From Bradyrhizobium glycinis (GTDB taxonomy: Bacteria > Pseudomonadota > Alphaproteobacteria > Rhizobiales > Xanthobacteraceae), in assembly GCF_016031655.1 (NCBI RefSeq), contig NZ_JACCHQ010000001.1, forward strand, positions 186,001 to 250,000: a DNA stretch of 64,000 nt, written 5' to 3'. Numbering within the stretch: the stretch's first letter is position 1; every line of letters starts with the position of its first letter. The notes beneath the pieces are model-generated. The model did no database searches, had not been told where the DNA came from, and saw only the letters and a program-made list of their open reading frames with translations. This document shows positions 25,408-34,466 of this stretch, one piece after another. Both the position numbers and the translations under genes were made by a program.

Positions 25408-26484
25408 ATGGCCGCATCAACAATCACAAGGGACGTGTTCGGGACGCTGCCCGACGGCCGAAAGGTCGAGCGCGTCGTGCTGCGTGGGCAGGGCGGCTTC
25501 GAGGCGCGCATCATCAGCCACGGCGCGGTGCTGCAAGCGCTGATCGCGCCGGATGCCAAGGGCGAATACGACGATGTCGTGCTTGGCCATGATGCCTTCG
25601 CCGGCTATCTCGCCGAACGGAAGTTTCTGGGCGCCACCGTCGGCCGCTATGCCAACCGCATCGCCAGCGGACAGTTTTCGCTTCAAGGCGAGACGGTGCA
25701 GCTTGCCGTCAACAACGGACCAAATGCATTGCATGGCGGGCTCGACGGTTTTGATCGCAAGCTCTGGGAAATCGCGGACATCGACGAGGGCGCCGAGCCC
25801 GCCGTGACGCTCACTTATGTCAGCCCGCACGGGGAGGAGAATTATCCGGGCAGGCTCGACGTCCGCCTGACCTATCGCATCACCGGCCCGACTGAGTTGT
25901 CGCTGCTGATGGAAGCGCGGACCGACCGGCCGACCATCGTCAATTTGACCAACCACAGTTTCTTCAACCTCGAGGGTGCGACGTCGGGGACGTCCATTCT
26001 CGATCACCGTCTGCTGGTCGCCGCCGAGCAGTTCCTCGCCATCGATCCCACCGCCATTCCGCTGCCGGAGCCGCCGCGCAGCGTGGCCGGCACGCCGTTC
26101 GATTTCCGCAAATCGCGGGCAGTGGGCGAGCGGATCCGCGAAGGCGACCCACAACTGCAAAACGGCAGGGGCTACGACCACACCTATTGCCTCGGGCGCG
26201 ACGGCAAGCTTGCGCTCGCGGCGCGGCTGGAGGCGCCGCGCTCCGGGCGCATCATGGAGCTGCTCACCAATCAGCCTGGACTTCAGGTCTATTCCGGCAA
26301 TTATCTCGACGGGACGATGTCGGGCAAGGGTGGCAAGCTGATCCGCCAATCGGACGCCATGTGCCTCGAGCCGCACATCTGGCCCGACGCTCCGAACCGG
26401 CCGGACTTTCCGAGCCCGCGCCTCGATTCCGGCGAGGTCTATCGCCATCACACGGTGTATCGTTTTTCGGTGAGGTCGCCATGA
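25408..26484 (+). CDS. galM: Aldose 1-epimerase
   Basis: 358 residues from the ATG at 25408; a TTG at 25402 is an alternative. Mutarotase signature: GRYANRI, LHGG, the catalytic His in NLTNHSFFNL and the catalytic Glu in CLEPHIWPDAPNRPDF. It interconverts alpha and beta anomers, preparing the sugar for the C1 dehydrogenase encoded just upstream (2-bp gap) and the lactonase just downstream (4-bp ATGA overlap). No signal peptide, so cytoplasmic. Confidence 0.93.
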   Translation: MAASTITRDVFGTLPDGRKVERVVLRGQGGFEARIISHGAVLQALIAPDAKGEYDDVVLGHDAFAGYLAERKFLGATVGRYANRIASGQFSLQGETVQLAVNNGPNALHGGLDGFDRKLWEIADIDEGAEPAVTLTYVSPHGEENYPGRLDVRLTYRITGPTELSLLMEARTDRPTIVNLTNHSFFNLEGATSGTSILDHRLLVAAEQFLAIDPTAIPLPEPPRSVAGTPFDFRKSRAVGERIREGDPQLQNGRGYDHTYCLGRDGKLALAARLEAPRSGRIMELLTNQPGLQVYSGNYLDGTMSGKGGKLIRQSDAMCLEPHIWPDAPNRPDFPSPRLDSGEVYRHHTVYRFSVRSP

Positions 26485-27362
26485 TGGAGCAGGTGCCAAC
26501 GACTGTCCTCTCGGATCATCCTTGCCATCTCGGCGAAGGCCCGACCTATGACGTGACCACCGACACGGCCTGGTGGTTCGACATTCGCGAAGCCAAGCTG
26601 TTCGAGGCGCAACTCAGCAGCGGTTCTGTCCGCATCCACGCGCTCGGTCGGATGGCGAGCGCGCTGGGGCGCATCGACGCCGAGCGGCAGCTGATCGTCG
26701 CCGAAGACGGCCTCTACATCCGCAAGCTCGCTGATGGTGCGATGACGCTGTTCTGTCCGCTCGAAGCGGACAATCCGGCGACGCGCTCAAACGATTGCCG
26801 CGTGCATCAATCCGGTACGTTCTGGATCGGCACCATGGGCAAGAAAGCCGAGCCGAAGGCAGGCGCGATCTACGCGCTTCATCGCGGCAAGATATCGACG
26901 CTGTTTCCGGGCATCAGCATTCCCAATTCGATCTGCTTCTCGCCGGACGGCGCCACCGGCTACTTTACCGATACGCCGCGCGCGGTGCTCTATGCCGTGC
27001 GGCTCAACCCCGCGACCGGCCTGCCGCGTGGCGAGCCGGAGGTGCTGTTGCGCCACAGCGGCATAGGCGGTCTCGACGGTTCGGTATGCGACGCCGACGG
27101 GCAGATCTGGAATGCGTGCTGGGGGGCGAGCCGGATCGACGTCTACTCGCCGCAAGGCGAGCGCCTGCGGTCGCTCAGCGTGCCGGCGATGCAGGCGAGC
27201 TGCCCCGCCTTCGTCGGCCCCGACCTGTCGCGCCTGCTCGTCACGTCGGCCTGGCAGGACATGGACGATGCGGCACGCGCTGCCGATCCGCAAGCCGGCT
27301 GCACCTTTCTGCTCGAAGCAACCGCGCGCGGACGCGCGGAACCCGACGTCAAGCTCGCATAG
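26481..27362 (+). CDS. SMP-30/gluconolactonase-family sugar lactonase
   Basis: 293 residues, six-bladed propeller. Metal ligands appear as Glu in HLGEGPTYD, Asn in NSICFSPDG and Asp in GGLDGSVCD. It hydrolyses the aldonolactone made by the dehydrogenase to the aldonic acid. Translationally coupled to the epimerase (ATGA). Ribosome site GTGAGG. Together with the two upstream genes it forms a complete aldose-to-aldonate module; the aldonate dehydratase step is not in this operon. Confidence 0.92.
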   Translation: MMEQVPTTVLSDHPCHLGEGPTYDVTTDTAWWFDIREAKLFEAQLSSGSVRIHALGRMASALGRIDAERQLIVAEDGLYIRKLADGAMTLFCPLEADNPATRSNDCRVHQSGTFWIGTMGKKAEPKAGAIYALHRGKISTLFPGISIPNSICFSPDGATGYFTDTPRAVLYAVRLNPATGLPRGEPEVLLRHSGIGGLDGSVCDADGQIWNACWGASRIDVYSPQGERLRSLSVPAMQASCPAFVGPDLSRLLVTSAWQDMDDAARAADPQAGCTFLLEATARGRAEPDVKLA

Positions 27363-27433
27363 GAGGCCCAAGCCGTACACGACCGTCGTTCTCGAACTTA
27401 CGAAGAAAGTCTGACACCCAAAGGGAGTGAAAC

Positions 27434-28504
27434 ATGCTGAAACTGAAGACGACATTTCTCGCGCTGGCGCTGGCCGGTGCCGCCACGATGGCTACAGGCG
27501 TCACTGCCTTCGCCCAGAAGGCGACGGTCGGCATCGCCATGCCGACAAAATCCTCGGCGCGCTGGATCGACGACGGCAACAACATGGTCAAGGTGCTGAA
27601 GGAACGCGGCTACAACACCGACCTGCAATATGCCGAGGACGACATCCCGAACCAGCTCTCCCAGGTCGAGAACATGGTGACCAAGGGCGCCAAGGCGCTG
27701 GTGATCGCCGCGATCGACGGTACCACCTTGTCCGACGTGCTCAAGCAGGCGAAGGCAAAAGGCATCACCGTGATCGCCTATGACCGCCTGATCCGCGGCA
27801 CGCCGAACGTCGACTATTACGCGACCTTCGACAACTTTCAGGTCGGCGTGCTCCAGGCAGAGTCGATCGTGCAAGGTCTCGGCCTGAAGGACGGCAAGGG
27901 TCCCTTCAACATCGAGCTGTTCGGCGGCTCGCCCGACGACAACAATGCCTACTTCTTCTACAACGGCGCCATGAGCGTGCTGAAGCCGTATATCGACAGC
28001 GGCAAGCTCGTCGTGGTGTCCGGTCAGATGGGCATGGACAAGGTGGCGACCCTGCGCTGGGACGGCGCCACCGCGCAGGCGCGCATGGACAATCTGCTCA
28101 GCGCCTACTACGGCAACAAGAAGGTCCACGCCGTGCTGTCGCCCTATGACGGCCTCTCTATCGGCATCATCTCCTCGCTGAAGGGCGTCGGTTACGGCAG
28201 TGCCGGCCAGCCGATGCCCATCATCTCGGGCCAGGATGCCGAAGTGCCTTCGATCAAGGCCATGCTCCGCGGCGACCAGTACTCGACCATCTTCAAGGAC
28301 ACCCGCGACCTCGCCAAGGTGACCGCTGACATGGTCGACGCCGCGCTCGCGGGCAAGGAGGTCACCGTCAACGACACCAAGACCTACGAGAACGGCGTCA
28401 AGACCGTGCCGTCCTACCTGCTCAAGCCGGTTGTGGTCTACAAAGACAATTGGGAGAAGGTGCTGGTCGACAGCGGCTACTACAAGAAGTCGCAGTTCCA
28501 GTAA
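27434..28504 (+). CDS. chvE: Sugar ABC transporter periplasmic binding protein (ChvE)
   Basis: 356 residues. Signal peptide ends at VTAFAQ, then [20 protein letters not shown], the characteristic ChvE N-terminus. ChvE binds galactose, arabinose, glucose and related aldoses in the periplasm, and in Agrobacterium also signals sugar presence. Here the gene follows the sugar dehydrogenase operon by 71 bp and precedes gguA and gguB. Ribosome site AAAGGGAGTG. A 106-bp hairpin separates it from gguA. No VirA is expected from this context, so plain uptake is its likely role. Confidence 0.95.
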   Translation: MLKLKTTFLALALAGAATMATGVTAFAQKATVGIAMPTKSSARWIDDGNNMVKVLKERGYNTDLQYAEDDIPNQLSQVENMVTKGAKALVIAAIDGTTLSDVLKQAKAKGITVIAYDRLIRGTPNVDYYATFDNFQVGVLQAESIVQGLGLKDGKGPFNIELFGGSPDDNNAYFFYNGAMSVLKPYIDSGKLVVVSGQMGMDKVATLRWDGATAQARMDNLLSAYYGNKKVHAVLSPYDGLSIGIISSLKGVGYGSAGQPMPIISGQDAEVPSIKAMLRGDQYSTIFKDTRDLAKVTADMVDAALAGKEVTVNDTKTYENGVKTVPSYLLKPVVVYKDNWEKVLVDSGYYKKSQFQ

Positions 28505-28513
28505 GTGAGTGCT

Positions 28514-28619
28514 CCGTCGTTCCGGGGCGATGCGAAGCATCGAACCCGGAACCTCGAGATTCCGGGTTCGATGCTCCAGGCCCGCTTCGCGGCCCCGGCG
28601 CATCGCCCCGGAATGACGG
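28514..28619. repeat. 106-bp palindromic repeat between chvE and gguA
   Basis: Nested inverted repeats: outer arms CCGTCGTTCCGGGGCGATGC and its near-perfect complement, inner arms AGCATCGAACCCGGAA and its complement around CCTCGAG. It can form a very stable mRNA hairpin. Its place just after the binding-protein gene is where bacteria often keep an mRNA-protecting REP element. Confidence 0.8.
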
Positions 28620-28647
28620 CGGAAGGATAAGCTTTTTCAAGGAAACG

Positions 28648-30231
28648 ATGGCCATGACCGCCATGCTGGAGATGCGCAACGTCAGCAAGAGCTTTGCCGG
28701 CGTGCAGGCGTTGCGCGACGTCAACTTCTCGGTTCGCGCCGGGCAGATCCATGCGCTCGTCGGCGAGAACGGCGCCGGCAAGTCGACGCTGATGAAGGTG
28801 CTGAGTGGGGTCTATCCGCACGGCAGCTACGAGGGCACCATCATCTTCGAGGGCGAGGAGCGCCGCTTCCGCGACATCAATGATTCCGAGGCGCTGGGCA
28901 TCATCATCATCCATCAGGAGCTGGCGCTGATCCCGCTGATGTCGATTGCGGAGAACATCTTCCTGTCGCATCCGCCGTCGAAGTTCGGGGTCATCGACCG
29001 CGACGAGGTCTACCGGCGCACGCGCGAGCTGCTGGCGCAGGTCGGCCTGAAGGAATCGCCGGATACGCTGATCACCGATCTCGGCGTCGGCAAGCAGCAG
29101 CTGGTCGAGATCGCGAAGGCGCTGTCCAAGCGGGTGCGGATGCTGATCCTCGACGAGCCGACCGCGAGCCTCAACGAGGCCGACAGCGCCGCGCTACTCG
29201 AACGCCTGATGGCATTCCGCGAGCAGGGTATCGGCTCGATCCTGATCTCGCACAAGCTGAACGAAGTCGCCAAGGTCGCCGACCACATCACCGTGCTGCG
29301 CGACGGCCGCACGGTGGACAGCATCGACTGCCATGCCGAGCCGATCCAGGAAGACCGCATCATCCGCAGCATGGTCAACCGCGATATGGCGCACCGCTTC
29401 CCGGAGCGCAACGTGAAGATCGGCGAGCCGGTGCTCGACGTCGAGAACTGGTCGGTCTATCACCCCATCCATCCCGAGCGGCAGGTGATCAAGAACGTCA
29501 GTTTCGGCGTCAAGCGCGGCGAGGTCGTGGGCATTGCCGGGCTGATGGGGGCAGGGCGCACCGAGTTCGCCATGAGCCTGTTCGGCCGCTCCTGGGGTAC
29601 CAATATCAGCGGCATTATCCGGCTCGAAGGCCGTGAGATCGCGCTGCCGAGCGTCGCCGCCGCGATCGACGCCGGCCTTGCCTACGTCACCGAGGACCGC
29701 AAGCAGCTCGGCCTGATCCTCGCCGACGACGTCCGCAAGAACATTACGCTCGCGAGCCTCGACCAGGTCGCGCCTAGCAGGGTGATCGACGACATCGCCG
29801 AGCTCAAGGTCGCCAGCGACTACCGCAACCGCATGCGCATCCGCTGCGCCGACGTCTACCAGGAGACTGGCCAGCTCTCCGGCGGCAACCAGCAGAAGGT
29901 CGTGCTGTCGAAATGGCTGATGACCGACCCCAAGGTCCTGATCCTGGACGAGCCGACGAGAGGTATCGACGTCGGTGCCAAATATGAGATTTACTGTATC
30001 ATCAACGAGCTTGCGGAAGCCGGTCGCGGCGTCGTGGTGATCTCCTCGGAGATGCCCGAGCTGCTCGGTATCTGCGACCGCATCTGCGTCATGAACGACG
30101 GCGCCTTCGTCGGCGAGTTCAAGGGCTCAGAGGCGACACAGGAAAAGATCATGCGCGCCATCATGCGCAACGAACGAAGCATTGGAAACGCCGCGCCCGC
30201 GGCCGCGGAGATGGGAGGATCGCAGCCATGA
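28648..30231 (+). CDS. gguA: Sugar ABC transporter ATPase (GguA/MmsA type)
   Basis: 527 residues, two fused ABC domains as in RbsA/XylG. The first has Walker A GENGAGKST and Walker B LILDEPTASLN; the second has LSGGNQQKV and VLILDEPTRGIDVG, with the usual degenerate second Walker A (GLMGAGRTE). Start ATG 28648 with AAGGA. The next gene, gguB, overlaps by 4 bp. Drives uptake of aldoses delivered by ChvE. Confidence 0.95.
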   Translation: MAMTAMLEMRNVSKSFAGVQALRDVNFSVRAGQIHALVGENGAGKSTLMKVLSGVYPHGSYEGTIIFEGEERRFRDINDSEALGIIIIHQELALIPLMSIAENIFLSHPPSKFGVIDRDEVYRRTRELLAQVGLKESPDTLITDLGVGKQQLVEIAKALSKRVRMLILDEPTASLNEADSAALLERLMAFREQGIGSILISHKLNEVAKVADHITVLRDGRTVDSIDCHAEPIQEDRIIRSMVNRDMAHRFPERNVKIGEPVLDVENWSVYHPIHPERQVIKNVSFGVKRGEVVGIAGLMGAGRTEFAMSLFGRSWGTNISGIIRLEGREIALPSVAAAIDAGLAYVTEDRKQLGLILADDVRKNITLASLDQVAPSRVIDDIAELKVASDYRNRMRIRCADVYQETGQLSGGNQQKVVLSKWLMTDPKVLILDEPTRGIDVGAKYEIYCIINELAEAGRGVVVISSEMPELLGICDRICVMNDGAFVGEFKGSEATQEKIMRAIMRNERSIGNAAPAAAEMGGSQP

Positions 30232-31418
30232 CCGACAAGACGGTTTCGCTGCCCGAGGAGCGCCGGCACGGCAGCTTCATCAAGAACAATTTGCGCAATT
30301 ACGGCATGTTGATGTCGCTGGTTGCGATCATGCTGTTCTTCCAGGTCGTGACCGGCGGCACGCTGCTGCAGCCGCTCAACCTCACCAACTTGGTGCTGCA
30401 GAACAGCTATATCGTCATCATGGCGCTGGGCATGCTGCTGGTCATCGTCACCGGCCATATCGACCTTTCGGTCGGCTCGGTCGCAGGCTTCATCGGCGCC
30501 GTGGCGGCCTTGCTGATGGTGACCTACAAGGTCGATTACACGCTCGCCTTCATCGCTTGCCTCGCGCTCGGCGCCGCGATCGGTGCGGCGCAGGGCTATT
30601 GGGTGGCCTATTTCAAGATCCCGTCCTTCATCGTCACGCTGGCCGGCATGCTCGTGTTCAAGGGCCTGGCGCTCGCGGTCTTGCAGGGCCAGTCACTCGG
30701 GCCGTTCCCGGCGACCTTCCAGAAGCTGTCCTCAGGTTTTATCCCGGAACTGCTGCCCGAGGCCGGCACGCTGCATCCGACCTCCATGCTGATCGGTGCC
30801 TTGCTCGCGCTCGGCCTCGTCTATGCGAGTGCCAAGGGAAGGTCGCGCGAGCAGTCGCACGGCATCGAGGTCGAGCCTTACGGGTTCTTTCTCGGCAAGA
30901 GCATCGTGCTGGCCTGCGCCGTGCTCTACTTCACCTATCTGATCGCGACCTATCGCGGCCTGCCCAACGTGCTCGTGATCATGAGTGCCCTGATCGCACT
31001 CTACGGCTTCGTCACCCGCCGCACCGTGATCGGCCGGCAGATTTACGCCGTCGGCGGCAACGCCAAAGCGGCGAGCCTGTCGGGCATCAAGACGGAGCGG
31101 CTGACCTTCCTCACCTTTGTCAACATGGGCGTGCTCGCCGCGCTCGCCGGCCTCGTCTTCGCCGCGCGGCTCAACACCGCAACGCCTAAGGCCGGCCTCG
31201 GCTTCGAGCTCGACGTCATCGCCGCCTGCTTCATCGGCGGCGCCTCGGCCTATGGCGGGGTCGGGCGGGTCGGCGGCGCCGTGGTCGGCGCCATGATCAT
31301 GGGTGTGATGAACAACGGCATGTCCATCCTCGGCATCGGCATCGACTATCAGCAGGTCATCAAGGGTCTGGTGCTGCTCGGCGCGGTGTGCATCGACGTG
31401 TACAATCAGCGGAGATAG
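30228..31418 (+). CDS. gguB: Sugar ABC transporter permease (GguB)
   Basis: 396 residues with about 10 hydrophobic segments; family block VTGHIDLSVGSVAGFIGA is near residues 78-95, and the C-terminal FIGGASAYGGVGRVGGAVVG is intact. Extra cytoplasmic loop around residues 195-225 as in XylH/GguB. Last gene of the operon; a strong hairpin terminator follows at 31438. gguC does not follow here; the FAH gene at 21794 may take that role. Confidence 0.95.
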   Translation: MTDKTVSLPEERRHGSFIKNNLRNYGMLMSLVAIMLFFQVVTGGTLLQPLNLTNLVLQNSYIVIMALGMLLVIVTGHIDLSVGSVAGFIGAVAALLMVTYKVDYTLAFIACLALGAAIGAAQGYWVAYFKIPSFIVTLAGMLVFKGLALAVLQGQSLGPFPATFQKLSSGFIPELLPEAGTLHPTSMLIGALLALGLVYASAKGRSREQSHGIEVEPYGFFLGKSIVLACAVLYFTYLIATYRGLPNVLVIMSALIALYGFVTRRTVIGRQIYAVGGNAKAASLSGIKTERLTFLTFVNMGVLAALAGLVFAARLNTATPKAGLGFELDVIAACFIGGASAYGGVGRVGGAVVGAMIMGVMNNGMSILGIGIDYQQVIKGLVLLGAVCIDVYNQRR

Positions 31419-31437
31419 CCGCACCGACGGTCCTGGA

Positions 31438-31470
31438 GGGTGGGCAAAGGCGCAACGCGCCGTGCCCACC
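31438..31470 (+). terminator. Hairpin terminator after gguB
   Basis: Two stacked stems, GGTGGGCA/TGCCCACC and GGCGC/GCGCC, followed by ATTTTC. It is also a member of the repeat family seen at 12908-12994, so the repeat seems to be used as terminator. Confidence 0.75.
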
Positions 31471-31555
31471 ATTTTCAGCGACGCCGATGGAAGGGCTAAG
31501 CGCGCGATCGAACCGTAGCCATGCGAACGTTCGGCTTCTTGCGCCGCACTCATCC

Positions 31556-31981
31556 TCAGGATTGCATCACCGGAACCAGCCCGTAACGCAGCATCGTTTC
31601 CTTCATTTTGGCCGGATCAGGCGAGCCGGCCGATAGCAGACCCGCCATGTCCCTGAAGTATTGTGGGCCGAGTACGCCGGGGCTGAGGATGCACAGGCAG
31701 GTCGCCGGTCGCGGCGAACGGTTGATGAAGCCGTGCACCACGCCGCGCTTGATGAACAGGCTTTCGCCCGGCGCGACGTCAATGTCCTTTGCTTCGATCC
31801 GCCAGGTCGAGATGCCGCTAAGTCCATAGATCGTTTCGTCCCAGCGATCGTGATAATGCGGAATCGGCATGCGCGCGTTCGGCTGCAATGTCATCTCGAA
31901 CAGATCGAGGCCGCCCGCGGTGTCGTCCTTGCTCTGTAGGAATGTTAATTGCAGCGCGCCAAGGTTGATGATCTCTGGCAT
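31556..31981 (-). CDS. Cupin-domain protein
   Basis: 141 residues from the ATG at 31981; upstream codons in the open frame look non-coding. Cupin motif 1 is MPIPHYHDRWDETIYGLSG (metal-type His-x-His and Glu) and motif 2 GESLFIKRGVVHGFINRS. Single-domain cupins bind metals or small ligands, and many are quercetin- or sugar-processing enzymes; nothing here decides the function. Convergent with the gguB operon and divergent from the norD remnant. Confidence 0.8.
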   Translation of the reverse strand: MPEIINLGALQLTFLQSKDDTAGGLDLFEMTLQPNARMPIPHYHDRWDETIYGLSGISTWRIEAKDIDVAPGESLFIKRGVVHGFINRSPRPATCLCILSPGVLGPQYFRDMAGLLSAGSPDPAKMKETMLRYGLVPVMQS

Positions 31982-32089
31982 GGCCAACTCATCCAGTCGG
32001 GTGGAGTGCAATACTAGCGCACGAGGCAAGGAAGCCAAGACCTGGGAATGGAACTGTCTGAGACCATGAACAGCAGGTGCCTCCTGCTG

Positions 32090-32425
32090 TGCAGCGTCGC
32101 AATGGCCCCTGCATTGGCGCGGCGGTGCGCCATGCCGCCGCCGGGCTTGCGCGCCAGCCACTGCGCAAGAAGTTGCTGCTCGTCCTCACCGACGGCAAGC
32201 CGAACGATGTCGACCATTATGAAGGGCGCTTTGCGGTCGAAGACACCAGGAAGTCCGTGCAGGAAGCGCGCAGGCTCGGGATTGCAGTGTTCGGCGTGAC
32301 GATCGACGCGGCGGCGCAATCATATTTTCCGACCCCTGTTCGGGCGGACCGGCTATGCCATCGTCGGCAACATCAAGCGATTGCCGGCGGCGCTGCCGGC
32401 GATCTACCGGCAGGTGGCCCATTGA
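32090..32425 (+). pseudogene. norD: norD remnant (3' end, frameshifted)
   Basis: One frame reads GAAVRHAAAGLARQPLRKKL then LVLTDGKPNDVDHYEGRFAV and FGVTIDAAAQSYFP, the von Willebrand-A domain end of NorD. After YFP the reading frame shifts; the other frame then gives LFGRTGYAIVGNIKRLPAAL and ends IYRQVAH, the true C-terminus. So only the last ~110 of about 630 codons remain, with one frameshift. NorD is needed for nitric oxide reductase assembly; no norCBQ is nearby. The stretch 31982-32496 holds nothing else. Confidence 0.75.
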
Positions 32426-32496
32426 TGCGGCACCGGTGTCGCACGGTTTTCTGGTGAGCTATTGCTCATGTCGCGGGCATATGATCGAATAGTGGA

Positions 32497-33159
32497 ATGG
32501 ACCACGGCCCGCGAGAACCCGATCTGATCATCTTCGACTGCGACGGCGTGCTCGTCGACAGCGAACTGTTGAGTTGCCGCTGCCTGTCCGAGGTCTTGGC
32601 CGAATTCGGTCTCGTGCTCAGCGAGGAGCAGGCGCTCGAGCTGTTTCTTGGGCGCAGCACCAAGGCCATTGAACAACATTATCGCGATCTCGATCAGGTC
32701 GTGCCGGATGGATTCCTGCCCCGATTGAAGACGCGCGTGCTGGAGACGTTTGCCACCTCGCTCGCGCCGATCCCCGGGGTGGAGGCGGCGATCTCCGGGC
32801 TGACCGTGCCGTTCTGTGTGGCCTCGTCGAGCGACCTCGACCGCGTCTCGCTCTCGCTCGACGTCACCGGTCTTCGGGCATATTTCGGCGATCGGATCTA
32901 CACTGCGCAGATGGTTAGGCATGGCAAGCCGGCGCCCGATCTCTTTCTCCACGCAGCCGAGAACATGCGCACGCCGCCCTCGCGCACGCTGGTGATCGAG
33001 GACAGCGTCAGCGGCGTGCAGGCAGGCAAGGCGGCCGGCATGACCGTCTGGGGATTTGTCGGCGGCGTCCATTATCGCGGCCGCGACGGCCGGGCTATAT
33101 TATCCGCTGCCGGGGCTGATCGGGTCTTCGCGCATATGAGCGATCTCTGGGAGGTGTGA
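32497..33159 (+). CDS. HAD-superfamily phosphatase
   Basis: 220 residues. HAD motif I IIFDCDGVLVDSE, motif II SSS (CVASSSDLDR), motif III Lys in HGKPAPDLF and motif IV IEDSVSGVQAG. The cap-domain size matches beta-phosphoglucomutase/6-phosphogluconate phosphatase-like enzymes. It is first in the polyol island, 6 bp before the SorC-type regulator, so sugar-phosphate detoxification is the likely role. The ribosome site is weak. Confidence 0.88.
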   Translation: MDHGPREPDLIIFDCDGVLVDSELLSCRCLSEVLAEFGLVLSEEQALELFLGRSTKAIEQHYRDLDQVVPDGFLPRLKTRVLETFATSLAPIPGVEAAISGLTVPFCVASSSDLDRVSLSLDVTGLRAYFGDRIYTAQMVRHGKPAPDLFLHAAENMRTPPSRTLVIEDSVSGVQAGKAAGMTVWGFVGGVHYRGRDGRAILSAAGADRVFAHMSDLWEV

Positions 33160-33165
33160 GCGCGC

Positions 33166-34116
33166 ATGGCCGCCGAGAACGACAAGTCGAGACTCGATGA
33201 CGCCGCGCGCGCCGGCTGGCTCTATTTCATTGCCGGCCACACCCAGGACGAGATCGCAAAGATGCTGCAGGTCTCACGCGCCTCGGCGCAGCGGCTGGTC
33301 TCGCTGTGCCTCGCCGAGCGGCTCATCACCTTCCGTCTCGAACATCCTATCGCGGCGTGCATGGAGCTGGCGGCGCGCCTGAAGCAAAGGTTCGACCTCG
33401 TTCACTGCGAGGTGGTACCGGCCGATCCTGCCGCGCCGCAGGCGGTGGCTGGAATTGCCGAGCGCTGCGCCAATCTGCTCGATTCCACGCTGCGCTCGGA
33501 GACACCCGTCATCGTCGCGCTCGGGACGGGCCGGGCGGTGCGCGCTGCGGTCGAACGCGTCACGCCGATCGAGCGGCCCAATCACCAGATCGTCTCGCTG
33601 GTCGGCAACATCTCCGCCGACGGCTCGGCGAGCTTCTACGACACCGTAGGCCGGCTCGCCGACCGCACCGGCGCGCGGCACTATCCGATGCCGCTGCCGT
33701 TCCTGATGTCGTCGGAGGACGAGCGCAACAAGATGGTGCGCATCGAGCCGATCGCGAAGGTTAAGGCGGTCGCGGCCAGGGCCGACTTGCGCCTCGTCGG
33801 CATCGGCCAGATGGACCAGAAGGCGCAGGTGCACATCGACGGCTTCGTCACCCGGGACGAATTGTTCGAGATGATGCGGCTCGGCGCCATCGGCGAGATC
33901 ACCGGCTGGGCCTATGACGCCAAGGGCCGCCTGCTCAAGGCCGGCACCAACAAGCGCCTCACCAGCATCCCTCCGGAAGTGCCGGCGAAGACCACGACGA
34001 TCGGTGCGGCGGTGGGCGCGGCCAAGGTTCCGGCCATCGCGGCGGCACTGAATGGTGGCCTGATCAACGGGCTGATCACGGACGAGGCGACGGCAAGGGC
34101 AATTCTGGAGCGGTAG
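33166..34116 (+). CDS. SorC-type sugar-binding transcriptional regulator
   Basis: 316 residues. N-terminal helix-turn-helix AGHTQDEIAKMLQVSRASAQ and a C-terminal sugar-phosphate-binding domain (ALGTGRAVRAAVERV, LVGNISADG, VGIGQMD). Members repress or activate polyol genes; SmoC of Rhodobacter has the same position before a SmoEFGK importer. A triple half-site lies in front of the importer 300 bp downstream and is the natural target. Starts 6 bp after the HAD gene. Confidence 0.9.
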   Translation: MAAENDKSRLDDAARAGWLYFIAGHTQDEIAKMLQVSRASAQRLVSLCLAERLITFRLEHPIAACMELAARLKQRFDLVHCEVVPADPAAPQAVAGIAERCANLLDSTLRSETPVIVALGTGRAVRAAVERVTPIERPNHQIVSLVGNISADGSASFYDTVGRLADRTGARHYPMPLPFLMSSEDERNKMVRIEPIAKVKAVAARADLRLVGIGQMDQKAQVHIDGFVTRDELFEMMRLGAIGEITGWAYDAKGRLLKAGTNKRLTSIPPEVPAKTTTIGAAVGAAKVPAIAAALNGGLINGLITDEATARAILER

Positions 34117-34143
34117 GGCGGTTCGCGCGGCAATGGACAGTGC

Positions 34144-34275
34144 GCTCCCTCTCACGCTTGCGGGAGAGGGCTGGGGAGAGGGTGCCTCCTCAGTGAGAAT
34201 CCCCAAGAGGAGAAAGCCCTCACCCGTATCGCATCTTCGATGCGATACGACCTCTCCCGCTTGCGGGAGAGGTGG
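34144..34275. repeat. Palindromic intergenic repeat (CTCCCGCTTGCGGGAGAGG type)
   Basis: Outer arms CCCTCTCACGCTTGCGGGAG and CCTCTCCCGCTTGCGGGAGA flank an inner hairpin CGTATCGCATCTTCGATGCG. It lies 28 bp after the regulator gene. The 349 bp between the regulator and the binding-protein gene contain this element and the promoter at 34386-34441 only. Confidence 0.75.
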
Positions 34276-34385
34276 AGCAAGCCGCGGCGCTCATTCCCAA
34301 CAATTGCCGTCGCTCCCGTGCCGGGGATATTCCATCCCTCCCGCACCGCAGCACTCATAAGTCGCGCAAACCCCCACGCGGCTGC

Positions 34386-34441
34386 TTGACAACCCGTCAC
34401 GCTTGCGCTGAACATACGCCCAACGCGTGGGCATATGCCCA
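34386..34441 (+). promoter_or_regulatory. Polyol importer promoter with triple half-site operator
   Basis: A TTGACA -35 box (34386-34391) precedes a weak -10 around 34410. From 34418 three GCCCA half-sites alternate in direction: GCCCA-ACGCG-TGGGC-ATAT-GCCCA, giving a perfect palindrome TGGGCATATGCCCA (34428-34441) overlapping GCCCAACGCGTGGGC (34418-34432). Just downstream of the -10, this position suits repression by the SorC-type regulator. Confidence 0.6.
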
Positions 34442-34466
34442 AAACGCGAATTGAGGGGAGGTCACC

